From assembly GCA_031270205.1 (NCBI GenBank), contig JAISYA010000227.1:1-24675 (forward strand): a stretch of DNA of 24,675 bases, written 5' to 3'. Positions 13,913-21,080 of the stretch are shown piece by piece. How positions within the stretch are numbered: position 1 is the stretch's first letter; the number at the start of each line of letters is the position of its first letter. The notes beneath the pieces are model-generated. The model searched no databases. It saw nothing but the letters and a program-made list of their open reading frames with translations, and was not told where the DNA came from. The DNA comes from Treponema sp. GTDB lineage: Bacteria; Spirochaetota; Spirochaetia; Treponematales; Breznakiellaceae. A program made the translations under genes and the position numbers.

Positions 13913-15148
13913 CTACCGGAAGAAAATATTTTTCTCCGCGCGGCCGTTTTCAATCTGCTGCATTTTCCGGAGGTAGGCGGTCTGCCTGGCGATCTCGGAA
14001 ACGTCCAACACGCAGATTCGGTCGTGGAAGATTTGAATGTGTCTGTTTTTCAGCAATTTGCCTATGAGCCGCTCGCCCTCCGGTTGGGAGACGCCTATCA
14101 TGTCGGTCAGTTCCACCGGGCCGAAATCGAAGGTGAACGAATGTCTGGTATTGACCTTTATCCGCCTTCTTTCAAGCTGGATGAGCAGGATGTCGTACAT
14201 GCGGGCCAGCGGATCGCTCAGGCGGGTATTGGCAAGCTGCTTGTAGATGAACCATATCCGCTCGGCCTGCAGGGCGGTGATGTAGGCGATCAACTGGGGC
14301 TGGACGGTGATTGTCTGTTCAAAGTTGGCGCGGTTGAGCACGGTTAGCCGGCATTCGGAGTAGGCCACCGCGCTGGCCGCGCGGGGTTCGGTTTCCAGCA
14401 GGGCCATTTCCCCGAAAACGTCTCCCGTCTTCAGCACAGCCAGGAGCACTTCGTTGTTGCCGACCACCTTGGTGATTTTCACCGAGCCTTTTTTGATGAT
14501 GAACAGTTCTTCGCCCGGCTCGCCCTCGGCGAAGATCATCGCGTCTTTGGGATACTCCCGCTCCGTGTCTTTTGCGCTAAAGTCAAGCCGGACCGTCTGC
14601 GCGTACGGGGCCAGTTCCGACAAAAGCGCTTTGGCCGTAGCTATGTTTTCCGCGTCGGGGCAGTATTTGACATACCGGCTGCAGGCGTAGAACGCCTGGC
14701 CGTAGCGGTTTTGTTTGGCGTAGTATTCGGCGACTTTGTACAAGTGGCGGCTGTCTACCGCGGCGCTGCTGTGCAGGGTAAGGAAAGTGAGGGCCTGGTC
14801 AAGGTAACGCATCCGCCGCGAGAACTGGCGGAGGATCTTCATCGCCACCGGCGCGTTGTTGCGGATAAGCTGTCCGTATTGCTTCCGCTGCACCGATATG
14901 AGGGTAACATCGGTCCTGGCGCGTGCGGTTTCAATATAGCTGTGGCCGGACATGGCCGAGACTACCCCGAAAAAATCCCCCGGCCTCAGGTTATTGCCCC
15001 GCTCCTCGGCGACAATTTCCACTTCCTTGGAAAGCTCCACCTGCCCCTCGCGGATAATGAAGAAACATTCCGCGTTCGGCTTTCCCTCGACAACGATATA
15101 TGAGCCTTTTGAAAAATAAACGAAACTGAGCTGTAGCTCCCCGGCCAT
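13913..15148 (-). CDS. Regulator with two cyclic-nucleotide-binding domains and a Crp-type HTH
   Basis: A cytoplasmic protein of 411 aa. The first cNMP-binding domain (about 1-110) has a degenerate phosphate cassette (FGVVSAMSG with no Glu and no Arg), so it probably does not bind a cyclic nucleotide in the usual way. Residues about 125-180 look like a TPR-type helical pair (LYKVAEYYAKQNRYGQAFYA). The second cNMP domain (about 195-300) has an intact cassette, FGEMALL with PRAAS. A Crp-like winged HTH follows (VELTDMIGVSQPEGERLIGKLL, about 345-367). I chose ATG 15148, whose product starts just before the first domain. A longer reading from 15304 would add 52 residues of poor composition and would contain the promoter at 15170-15198. 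It converges with the barrel gene. Confidence 0.85.
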   Translation of the reverse strand: MAGELQLSFVYFSKGSYIVVEGKPNAECFFIIREGQVELSKEVEIVAEERGNNLRPGDFFGVVSAMSGHSYIETARARTDVTLISVQRKQYGQLIRNNAPVAMKILRQFSRRMRYLDQALTFLTLHSSAAVDSRHLYKVAEYYAKQNRYGQAFYACSRYVKYCPDAENIATAKALLSELAPYAQTVRLDFSAKDTEREYPKDAMIFAEGEPGEELFIIKKGSVKITKVVGNNEVLLAVLKTGDVFGEMALLETEPRAASAVAYSECRLTVLNRANFEQTITVQPQLIAYITALQAERIWFIYKQLANTRLSDPLARMYDILLIQLERRRIKVNTRHSFTFDFGPVELTDMIGVSQPEGERLIGKLLKNRHIQIFHDRICVLDVSEIARQTAYLRKMQQIENGRAEKNIFFR

Positions 15149-15169
15149 CCTGTCCCCGCCTGTTTTCTG

Positions 15170-15198
15170 AATGTATACCGTATCAGCGCCCTTGTCAA
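15170..15198 (-). promoter_or_regulatory. Promoter of the cNMP-domain regulator
   Basis: On the minus strand, TTGACA (15198-15193) is followed after 17 bp by TACATT (15175-15170) or after 15 bp by TATACA (15177-15172). It lies about 20 bp upstream of ATG 15148, supporting the shorter start. Confidence 0.55.
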
Positions 15199-15327
15199 CG
15201 CAACGCGCAGGGATCTGTCCCCTCCCCGTAGCCGGTGCGTGCTTGCGCCTGGCAAGCTCCAAAGTATCGGAAACAGTAAGCAGTCTCCGGAACAGGGAAA
15301 ACAAGGGACAAAATGTCGTTCTCTTTC

Positions 15328-15356
15328 ATGACTAATTCCTTCGCTTCTTGTATGAT
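15328..15356 (+). promoter_or_regulatory. Promoter of the XRE regulator, probably giving a leaderless mRNA
   Basis: ATGACT (15328-15333), a 17-bp spacer and TATGAT (15351-15356, five of six matches). The expected start of transcription falls on the ATG at 15363, and there is no ribosome binding site in front of it. Confidence 0.5.
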
Positions 15357-15362
15357 ACTGGT

Positions 15363-15698
15363 ATGGGATTCAAGGAAAACCTGAAGTCGGAACTGGCCTA
15401 TTCCGGCATGCTCGTGAAGGAATTAGCCTACCTGTCGGGAGTAAACAAGTACAGTATCGATAACTACCTGAACAACCGGGGCCAAATGCCTTCCGCCGAG
15501 GCGGCGGTTAAAATTGCCCGGGCATTGGGTGTGTCGGTGGAATATCTCGTCACCGGTGAAGAACACGTAGACAGAGGTACCAGAGTAAGCGCCGAAGCCC
15601 GCCTTATCGGACAAATTGCCGATCAACTTACCGATGAAAACCGCCAATTCGTCCTCGAATTCATCAGATGGATGAAGACCCGTAAGCAGGGCGATTGA
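15363..15698 (+). CDS. XRE-family helix-turn-helix transcriptional regulator
   Basis: A small DNA-binding protein of 111 aa. The HTH_3 domain occupies about residues 5-65: LAYSGMLVKELAYLSGVNKYSIDNYLNN is the helix-turn-helix, followed by PSAEAAVKIARALGVSVEYLVTGE, the usual ending. The C-terminal 40 residues (IADQLTDENRQFVLEFIRWMK) form a short helical tail, possibly for dimerisation. The preferred start is ATG 15363; an in-frame TTG at 15348 would add five residues, but it also lacks a ribosome site. The gene is divergent from the cNMP regulator, with about 215 bp between the two chosen start codons. The 110 bp after it, up to the murB stop, show no gene. Its target is unknown. Confidence 0.87.
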   Translation: MGFKENLKSELAYSGMLVKELAYLSGVNKYSIDNYLNNRGQMPSAEAAVKIARALGVSVEYLVTGEEHVDRGTRVSAEARLIGQIADQLTDENRQFVLEFIRWMKTRKQGD

Positions 15699-15809
15699 CC
15701 CCATGCCGGGGCCGGCGCGTATAAATAACGCATGTTCCACAGGGACATGAAAAAAGAATTTAACCGGACTTTCGAATAACGATGATACCTAAACGCCAAT
15801 GGACAAAAC

Positions 15810-16805
15810 TTATCCCCAGTCCCCGACAAAGAGGATTTCCGGTTCCAGGACGAATCCCGCGGCGGCCTTAACACGGGCGGCGACTTCGCCGGTAAGGGCG
15901 CGGATGTCCCCGGCGGCGGCTCCGCCGGCGTTGATGATGATGTTCCCGTGGAAGGGGGCGACCTGCGCGCCGCCAATCCGCAATCCCCGCAGGCCCAGTT
16001 CGTCGATGATTTTGCCGGTGGGCTTGCCGAAAGCCCGGTTGTTCCTGAAAGCCGAGCCGGCCGAAGGATAGCGGTAATGGCCCTTGGCTTCCCGGTTACG
16101 GCGGTGCGCTTCCATCTCGCCGCGGATTTCCCGTTCACGCCCGCTTTTCAGGGCAAAGCCGGCCGAAAGGATAAGGCAGGGACGGCTCTGAAACGGGCTG
16201 CGTTTGTAGCCGAAAGCGGCCCTGTCCGCGGGAATACGGAGGAACCGCGAGACGCTTCCCTTTGACGACTCTTCGGCTTCGGAAAAATCGATTATTTCGG
16301 TTTCTATGAGCGCGTCGGCGATTTCCCGCTCATAACAGCGGGCGTTCATCCACACCGCGCCGCCTATGCTGCCGGGCATACCCGCGAGGAACTCAAGCCC
16401 CGAAAGAGCGGCGCCGGCGGCCAGTTCCGCCGCGGCGTCCGCGCCGGTGCCGGAACGGAAGCGCATGGCAGGGCCGTCCCCGGGTCCCGCGTCCCCTTCC
16501 TCCGTTTTACCGGTCCAGCCTGAGGTATCGAGAACTATCCCCCGGATTCCCCTGTCCGCAACGACGATGTTGGCTCCGCCCCCCAGGATAAAAACCGGCG
16601 TCCCGTCCGCGCGGGCGGCCCGGAGCAGGCAGGCGGCGAAAGCGGGAAATCCCTCCCCCTGGGGTTTCGCATAACAATCCGCGGGCCCGCCCACCCTGAA
16701 GGTGGTGTGGAAGGCCATCGGCTCATTGTAGATCAGTTCCAGTTCACAGGGGTATTCCCGCAGGCACTCGTCTATAATGCGGCGGATCCCATCCTGATTT
16801 ACCAT
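15810..16805 (-). CDS. murB: UDP-N-acetylenolpyruvoylglucosamine reductase (MurB)
   Basis: A cytoplasmic FAD enzyme that reduces UDP-GlcNAc-enolpyruvate to UDP-MurNAc with NADPH, the second committed step of peptidoglycan precursor synthesis. 331 aa, normal length. Visible motifs are FHTTFRVGGPAD (about 32-43), the FAD-binding ILGGGANIVVAD, EFLAGMPGSIGGAVWMNA, GYKRSPFQ, the YPSAGSAFRN loop with the catalytic Ser, and a C-terminal LEPEILFVG with the conserved Glu. It is the last gene of a six-gene minus-strand operon, 9 nt after truA. The ribosome site is weak (GGGAG, 12 nt before the ATG), suggesting translational coupling. Confidence 0.95.
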   Translation of the reverse strand: MVNQDGIRRIIDECLREYPCELELIYNEPMAFHTTFRVGGPADCYAKPQGEGFPAFAACLLRAARADGTPVFILGGGANIVVADRGIRGIVLDTSGWTGKTEEGDAGPGDGPAMRFRSGTGADAAAELAAGAALSGLEFLAGMPGSIGGAVWMNARCYEREIADALIETEIIDFSEAEESSKGSVSRFLRIPADRAAFGYKRSPFQSRPCLILSAGFALKSGREREIRGEMEAHRRNREAKGHYRYPSAGSAFRNNRAFGKPTGKIIDELGLRGLRIGGAQVAPFHGNIIINAGGAAAGDIRALTGEVAARVKAAAGFVLEPEILFVGDWG

Positions 16806-16814
16806 GCTGTCGTT

Positions 16815-17576
16815 TCACTCCCTGTAATAATCGATCTTCCATAAAAAAAGTCCCTGGGGCGGCAGGGTCGGCCCGGCAAGGCTGCGCTCGCCTGAGGCGA
16901 TGATCTCCCGCAGTTTCTCCGGGGGCGCGCCCTGCTGTTCATAGTGCAGAAAAGTTCCGGCAATTGAGCGTACCATCTTCCACAAAAAGGCGTTGGCGCT
17001 GATCTCGAAAATCAAGCGGTCCCCTTCGACAAAAAAAAAGGCGCGGAAAATATACCGGTTTCGGGATTTGCTTGAGTCTCCCGCGCCGGCAAATATCGAG
17101 CAGTCCCGTTCCCCCAGGAGCAGGCGGCCGTAGGCGTTGAGCAGTTCCACGCGGGGATGCCTGTGTATTTGCAGGTTGTAGCGGCTCTCGTGGGGAAGCG
17201 CGTAACGGCCGGCGATAAAATGATAACGGTAAGTCCGCATGGCGGCGTCAAAGCGGGCGTGAAAATCGGGGCGGGTCTCGGCGGCTTCAAGGATCCGCAC
17301 GTCACGGGGAAGCAGGCCGTTCAGGGCGGGCGCGAAACGCGCGGGGTTAATACTGTTTATATTGGTGTAAAAATTGGCGGCCTGCCCCGCGGCGTGCACT
17401 CCCGCGTCGGTACGGCCCGATCCGGTAAGGGCCACCGGCTCTTTGTGCATTTTCTCAAGGGCGCCCTCGATAACTCCCTGCACGGTGCGTTCCCCGCCCG
17501 CGGAAGCGCCCTGCCGCTGCCATCCTGAAAAATCGCCGCCGTCATAGGCAACAAGCAGTTTGATGTTTCTGCTCAT
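16815..17576 (-). CDS. truA: tRNA pseudouridine(38-40) synthase (TruA)
   Basis: Converts uridines 38-40 of the tRNA anticodon arm to pseudouridine. 253 aa, normal length. The N-terminal LLVAYDGGDFSGWQRQ, the catalytic motif GSGRTDAGVHA with Asp57, the FHARFDA motif, RTYRYHF and the C-terminal FLWKMVRSIAG with its Arg are all in place. It lies 15 nt after the DUF2225 gene and 9 nt before murB, within the operon. Confidence 0.96.
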   Translation of the reverse strand: MSRNIKLLVAYDGGDFSGWQRQGASAGGERTVQGVIEGALEKMHKEPVALTGSGRTDAGVHAAGQAANFYTNINSINPARFAPALNGLLPRDVRILEAAETRPDFHARFDAAMRTYRYHFIAGRYALPHESRYNLQIHRHPRVELLNAYGRLLLGERDCSIFAGAGDSSKSRNRYIFRAFFFVEGDRLIFEISANAFLWKMVRSIAGTFLHYEQQGAPPEKLREIIASGERSLAGPTLPPQGLFLWKIDYYRE

Positions 17577-17591
17577 GACCGCCGTAAGCCG

Positions 17592-18449
17592 CTACGCATC
17601 GGGTTCTTCCAGGGCCTTGTTGATCGCGTCGTAGACCGTCCGGGCAAGGTCCAGAAAAGCGCCGGGCTTGTCTTTGGAGGATTTTCCCATGCCGAAGAGT
17701 TTGGCGATGGTCCGCCGGGCGTCTTCCAGGGAGGTTTTCCGCTGATTGGCGTCCAGGGCGGGGCCGAACTTGTAGCGCAGATACGCGCAGAGATAGAGCA
17801 TCCCCTCGTAAGAATAATTTTTGTCCGTGTCGGGGCCGAATATTTTTAAGCCCGACAGGGTTTCTTTTCCGCTTTGCTCCCGGTCAAGGGCCTCGTTGTA
17901 AAAAAACTGGGCTTTTCTGCGGAACACGATTGCAAGCCAGTCGTAGTGCTGGTTGGGGTATTTTTTGTCAAGCTCGTCCAAAAGCCACGCGGTTCTGAGA
18001 GCCGCGATTCCCTGCTTTATGGTGGGGGACACGTCCTTGTTGAAAAAATCATAGCAGCGGAGCGCCAGGTACTGGGAAGCGGCGCCTTCCATAAGTCCCC
18101 GCGGCTCCTCAAAATCAACCCCGGGAAAAACAAGCTGGGTCTCCGCCATGCGGCGCTCCTGGTCGTCCTGGACCCGGCCCTTGCCCGCCGGCGGAAGCAG
18201 GGAAAAATCCGCGTCCATTGAGGCAAACCAACATTCGGGACAGACCGTGGCTTGATAAGCCAGGGGGAACACTTCCCCGTATTTAGCCGAAGGCTCGTAA
18301 AGCCGGTGCAGCTCTTCGGTAAGCGCGCCGGCAATCAGTCTGCCGCCGCCCGAGAGTAGTTCTTCCTTGCGGAAAACCGCCCCGCAGACAGGACAGGTAT
18401 ATTCTTTTTTGGAAAGGAAGGATACTTTTAATTCCCGTTCTTCGTTCAT
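17592..18449 (-). CDS. DUF2225 family protein with a zinc-ribbon-like pair
   Basis: A 285-aa cytoplasmic protein of unknown function. Two CxxC pairs (C19/C22 and C70/C73) probably bind one zinc ion. The remainder is helical, with TPR-like features in the second half (AFFYNEALDREQ-type and LYLCAYLRYKFGP segments). DUF2225 proteins are frequent in spirochaetes and Firmicutes. GGGGGG lies close to the start ATG 18449, 20 nt after the acpS stop. The operon suggests a housekeeping role, but nothing more specific is supported. Confidence 0.8.
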   Translation of the reverse strand: MNEERELKVSFLSKKEYTCPVCGAVFRKEELLSGGGRLIAGALTEELHRLYEPSAKYGEVFPLAYQATVCPECWFASMDADFSLLPPAGKGRVQDDQERRMAETQLVFPGVDFEEPRGLMEGAASQYLALRCYDFFNKDVSPTIKQGIAALRTAWLLDELDKKYPNQHYDWLAIVFRRKAQFFYNEALDREQSGKETLSGLKIFGPDTDKNYSYEGMLYLCAYLRYKFGPALDANQRKTSLEDARRTIAKLFGMGKSSKDKPGAFLDLARTVYDAINKALEEPDA

Positions 18450-18469
18450 ATACCCCCCGCTTTTGCCCG

Positions 18470-18844
18470 TTACGATGATTCCAGAACCACCATGGCGACG
18501 GCGTTGTCCCGCTCGTGGGCAAGGGACAGATGCGCCCGGTTCGCCCCGCTTTTTTCCAGAGCGGCCCGCGCGGTTCCCAGCGCGTGTATTTCGGGCCGGC
18601 CGTTATGCCGGTTGATTACCACAATGTCCTTCAACACAATCCCCGACAGCCCCGTTCCCAGGGCTTTGCCAAAGGCCTCTTTGGCGGCGAAACGGGCTGC
18701 CAGGGAAAGGCTCGCGCCGCTCCCCCGCGAAAGGGCCGCCGCAAGCTCCTGGGGATGAAAGTAACGCTCCAGGATCCCCGGAATACCGTACCAGCGTTCC
18801 ATGCGCCGCACGTGCACTATGTCAACCCCGATGCCGGTTATCAA
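18470..18844 (-). CDS. acpS: Holo-[acyl-carrier-protein] synthase (AcpS)
   Basis: Transfers 4'-phosphopantetheine from CoA to apo-ACP, activating fatty acid synthesis. From TTG 18844 the product is 124 aa, the usual length. It starts MITGIGVDIV, putting the Mg-binding Asp at position 8 as in characterised members, with RFAAKEAFGKALG carrying the second metal ligand (Glu56) and SLAHERDNAVAMVV at the C-terminus. GGAGG lies 5 nt before this TTG. An upstream in-frame ATG (18898) or TTG (18883), with its own duplicated GAAGTGAAGGAGG ribosome site, would add 18 or 13 residues not seen in the family. It follows ybbR by 66 nt. Confidence 0.9.
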   Translation of the reverse strand: MITGIGVDIVHVRRMERWYGIPGILERYFHPQELAAALSRGSGASLSLAARFAAKEAFGKALGTGLSGIVLKDIVVINRHNGRPEIHALGTARAALEKSGANRAHLSLAHERDNAVAMVVLESS

Positions 18845-18873
18845 GAAAGCCTCCTTCACTTCGTTCAGTCGGT

Positions 18874-18913
18874 TGAAGTTCAAGGGAACCTCCTTCACTT
18901 CACTTGAACTTCA
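18874..18913 (-). promoter_or_regulatory. Hairpin presenting a ribosome site between ybbR and acpS
   Basis: In the minus-strand mRNA, TGAAGTTCAAG (18913-18903) pairs perfectly over 11 bp with CTTGAACTTCA (18884-18874). The 18-nt loop contains AAGGAGG. The hairpin starts on the ybbR stop codon. There is no T-run, so it is not an intrinsic terminator; it may influence translation or mRNA stability. Confidence 0.6.
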
Positions 18914-19876
18914 CCTTTCGCCGTTTTCTTTAAGCGTCACCGTAAGATTCAATTCCTCAGGCTCGCGGCGTACCGCCCTCAGCTCTGCCGGCAGTTCTAT
19001 CAACACCGGCAGCTTATAGGTCCCCGGCTCGTTCAGTCCGGAACAGTCAACGCTGAGAAAACCGGAGGGGGGGACAAAAACATTCAGCAGTTCCCTTGCC
19101 CCTTCAAGGCGGACGCTGCCCGTTCCGGAATCCGCCTCAAAGCGGGGGTCAAGCCCGTTCAGCGCGATTGGTATGCCGTCGATGTTTCTCGCCGGGATCA
19201 CCGGGCTGATAAAAGCCGAAAATTCCGCCGTTATGTTTCCCCGGATAACAATAAGCGGATCAGGATTGACGATACGCGCCGTTATGGTGAAACTTTCATT
19301 TCTTCCCTCAAGGTCAATTACTTCGGTATATAATCCCGAAACGGAATCCGTTGTACTTAAAGGGCCTTCTATCGCTATCTGATGCGGCGTGAGGGACTGG
19401 GAGATCAGCTCAAAATCCAAGGCCACATTTCCCTGCGTATTCGCGTTCAGGGGAACGACCTTGCGTATTTTTTGATCGAGCTGAACGGAAATCTCCAGCG
19501 GTTCTACGGATATTTCCAGCGGCCCCACCTCCAGGGCGGTCCCCTTTTTATGGATTTGCACCGGCGCGCGGTACAGGCCCGCCGTGTTGTGTTTGGTAAG
19601 ATCGATGTAAGCCTCAATATCGTCTTCCGCAATCGGATAGATGCTGTTGACGTCCCCCCGGATGCTTACCCTGACAATCCGGGGATAGGAGCTGATTGGC
19701 ACCAGATCGGCGCTTATCTCCACCTGTAGGGGCACGGAAAAAAAGCGGGTTTCCAGGGTACTCATCCGGTGAAAGACAAAGAGGAGCAGGGCCGTCGCCA
19801 CGGAAAGCACTTTGGCGGGCCATTTTTCCACCGCCCTGGCAAGCAGTTTTCTGGCGGTTTGCCGCGTTTCGCGCAT
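18911..19876 (-). CDS. cdaR: YbbR/CdaR-type regulator of the diadenylate cyclase
   Basis: A membrane-anchored protein of about 321 aa. One N-terminal TM helix (AKVLSVATALLLFVFHRMS) is followed by an extracytoplasmic region built of YbbR repeats, each with a hydrophobic strand pattern such as FFSVPLQVEI, KVVPLNANTQGN and AFISPVIPARN. YbbR proteins bind and modulate CdaA. I chose ATG 19876, four nt after the cdaA stop. It has no clear ribosome site and is presumably translated by coupling. A longer reading from 19975 would overlap the end of cdaA by about 95 bp and is unlikely. Confidence 0.88.
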   Translation of the reverse strand: MRETRQTARKLLARAVEKWPAKVLSVATALLLFVFHRMSTLETRFFSVPLQVEISADLVPISSYPRIVRVSIRGDVNSIYPIAEDDIEAYIDLTKHNTAGLYRAPVQIHKKGTALEVGPLEISVEPLEISVQLDQKIRKVVPLNANTQGNVALDFELISQSLTPHQIAIEGPLSTTDSVSGLYTEVIDLEGRNESFTITARIVNPDPLIVIRGNITAEFSAFISPVIPARNIDGIPIALNGLDPRFEADSGTGSVRLEGARELLNVFVPPSGFLSVDCSGLNEPGTYKLPVLIELPAELRAVRREPEELNLTVTLKENGER

Positions 19877-19880
19877 ATTG

Positions 19881-20726
19881 CTACTGTTCAACGAGGACGT
19901 CCTTGCTGTTTTCCAGCTCTGAAGCGCCCAGGGCCGGATCGCTCCGCTCCGCCTCCCGCCAGCTGCCCCGGTCAAGAAGTTCCTTGAGTTTGCGCGTAAC
20001 TTCTATAGGGGAAAGATCGTAATAGAGTTTCATGTCATAGGCCAGGGAAATGGCCCCGGTTTCTTCCGAGACGACCAGTATCACCGCGTCGGACTGCTCC
20101 GACATCCCCAGGCTTGCCCGGTGGCGGGTACCGAAACTCTTCCGTATGTCCTGCTGTTCCGACAGGGGCAGAAAACAGCCGGCCGCGGTGATTTTGCCGT
20201 GCTGAATAACCATAGCCCCGTCATGGAGCGGGCCGTCAAATTCAAAAATCGCCACAATAAGGCTTGATGAAATTTCCGCGTTTATTCTCGTGCCGGTCTC
20301 GATAATATTCCTGATATTGATCTTCCTGGGAAACACCACGAGCATCCCCCGCCTTTGCTGGGAGAGCAGTTCCGCCGCGGTTACCACCGCCTCAAGCTGA
20401 CCGATTCGGGGCTTGATGTCGGGCCTGAAAAATTCCCCCTGCCCCAGGCGCATGAATATCTTGCGGAGTTCCGGCTGAAACACAATTGCTATGGCAATGA
20501 ACAGCCCTGGCCCCATAATCGTAAGTACCCATTGCAAAGTCGTAAGTTTGAAGAGAAATGCGATGCCGTACACCAGGGCAAGAAAGCCCGCGCCTTTTAC
20601 CAACTGCAGAGCCTGGGTTTTTACTAAAAGCTCGTAGCCCTTGTAGAGCAGAAACGCGAGGAGCGCCACGTCCAAAACCGGGCGGATACGATCATATATT
20701 GCGATAAGACGCTGAAACCATTCCAT
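19881..20726 (-). CDS. cdaA: Diadenylate cyclase CdaA (DisA_N domain)
   Basis: Makes cyclic di-AMP from two ATP. 281 aa. Three N-terminal TM helices (about 17-30, 42-60 and 65-83) are followed by the DAC domain, with the catalytic DGA motif (169-171) and GTRHRA (199-204). The segment before DGA reads FPRKINIRNIIETG rather than the more usual FERxTGLxxYIETG, so the nucleotide-binding loop varies, but the catalytic motifs are intact. A C-terminal tail of about 50 residues follows the domain. First gene of the operon; ybbR follows, as in other bacteria. The usual third gene, glmM, is absent here, replaced by acpS. Confidence 0.95.
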   Translation of the reverse strand: MEWFQRLIAIYDRIRPVLDVALLAFLLYKGYELLVKTQALQLVKGAGFLALVYGIAFLFKLTTLQWVLTIMGPGLFIAIAIVFQPELRKIFMRLGQGEFFRPDIKPRIGQLEAVVTAAELLSQQRRGMLVVFPRKINIRNIIETGTRINAEISSSLIVAIFEFDGPLHDGAMVIQHGKITAAGCFLPLSEQQDIRKSFGTRHRASLGMSEQSDAVILVVSEETGAISLAYDMKLYYDLSPIEVTRKLKELLDRGSWREAERSDPALGASELENSKDVLVEQ

Positions 20727-20736
20727 TTATTTTATA

Positions 20737-20766
20737 ATCATATATCATTTCGATGTTTTTCAACAA
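20737..20766 (-). promoter_or_regulatory. Promoter of the cdaA operon
   Basis: On the minus strand, TTGTTG (20766-20761), an 18-bp spacer and TATGAT (20742-20737). Transcription would begin about four bases before the cdaA ATG (20726), and no ribosome site is visible, so the message is nearly leaderless. TATAAA nearer the ATG is an alternative -10. Confidence 0.45.
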
Positions 20767-20768
20767 CT

Positions 20769-20822
20769 CTCCGCGTCCTTTGATCCGCGGCAAGTTTGGC
20801 AAGCGCGGCTTGCCCCGCGGAG
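20769..20822. other. Large imperfect dyad upstream of the cdaA promoter
   Basis: The outer arms CTCCGCG (20769-20775) and CGCGGAG (20816-20822) enclose the perfect inner hairpin GGCAAGC (20798-20804) / GCTTGCC (20808-20814). There is no adjacent T-run, so it is not a standard terminator. It sits directly against the -35 of the cdaA promoter. Confidence 0.6.
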
Positions 20823-20906
20823 GCTCATCCACTTTACTGTTTTACCGCCTAAACCGGCCAAAAAAAGAGGTGTGACTGAACAGTTGAGCCTGTTCCAAAA
20901 CTAATT

Positions 20907-20972
20907 GACTGTGCGCTCACGTTCCCGGCATAGCCGGGGCATGGTTTTGGACCATGCGCAGTCTACTTTTTT
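20907..20972 (+). terminator. Branched structure with a T-run (terminator-like), no upstream gene
   Basis: GACTGTGCG (20907-20915) pairs, with one bulged T, with CGCAGTC (20957-20963). It encloses two hairpins, CCCGGC/GCCGGG (20924-20938) and GCATGG/CCATGC (20939-20957), and is followed by six T (20967-20972). It has the form of a plus-strand terminator, yet the gene on its left runs the other way. Confidence 0.55.
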
Positions 20973-21080
20973 ATACGTTCTTTTGAAAGGCCTCCGCCGC
21001 CTCTCGACAAATCTGTTAGTTAGTGCTAATTTTAATAGGAACTGCTAACGTGTCTGCGTTGCGGCGAGTGTTTTGGATTA

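Noticed and set aside
15149..15304. N-terminal extension of the cNMP regulator (start at 15304)
   Set aside because: The extra 52 residues lack domain character, and a promoter-like TTGACA/TACATT pair lies inside this stretch just upstream of ATG 15148.
15699..15809. Terminator after the XRE gene
   Set aside because: CCCC/GGGG and GCGT/ACGC stems are short and no T-run follows, so a call is not supported.
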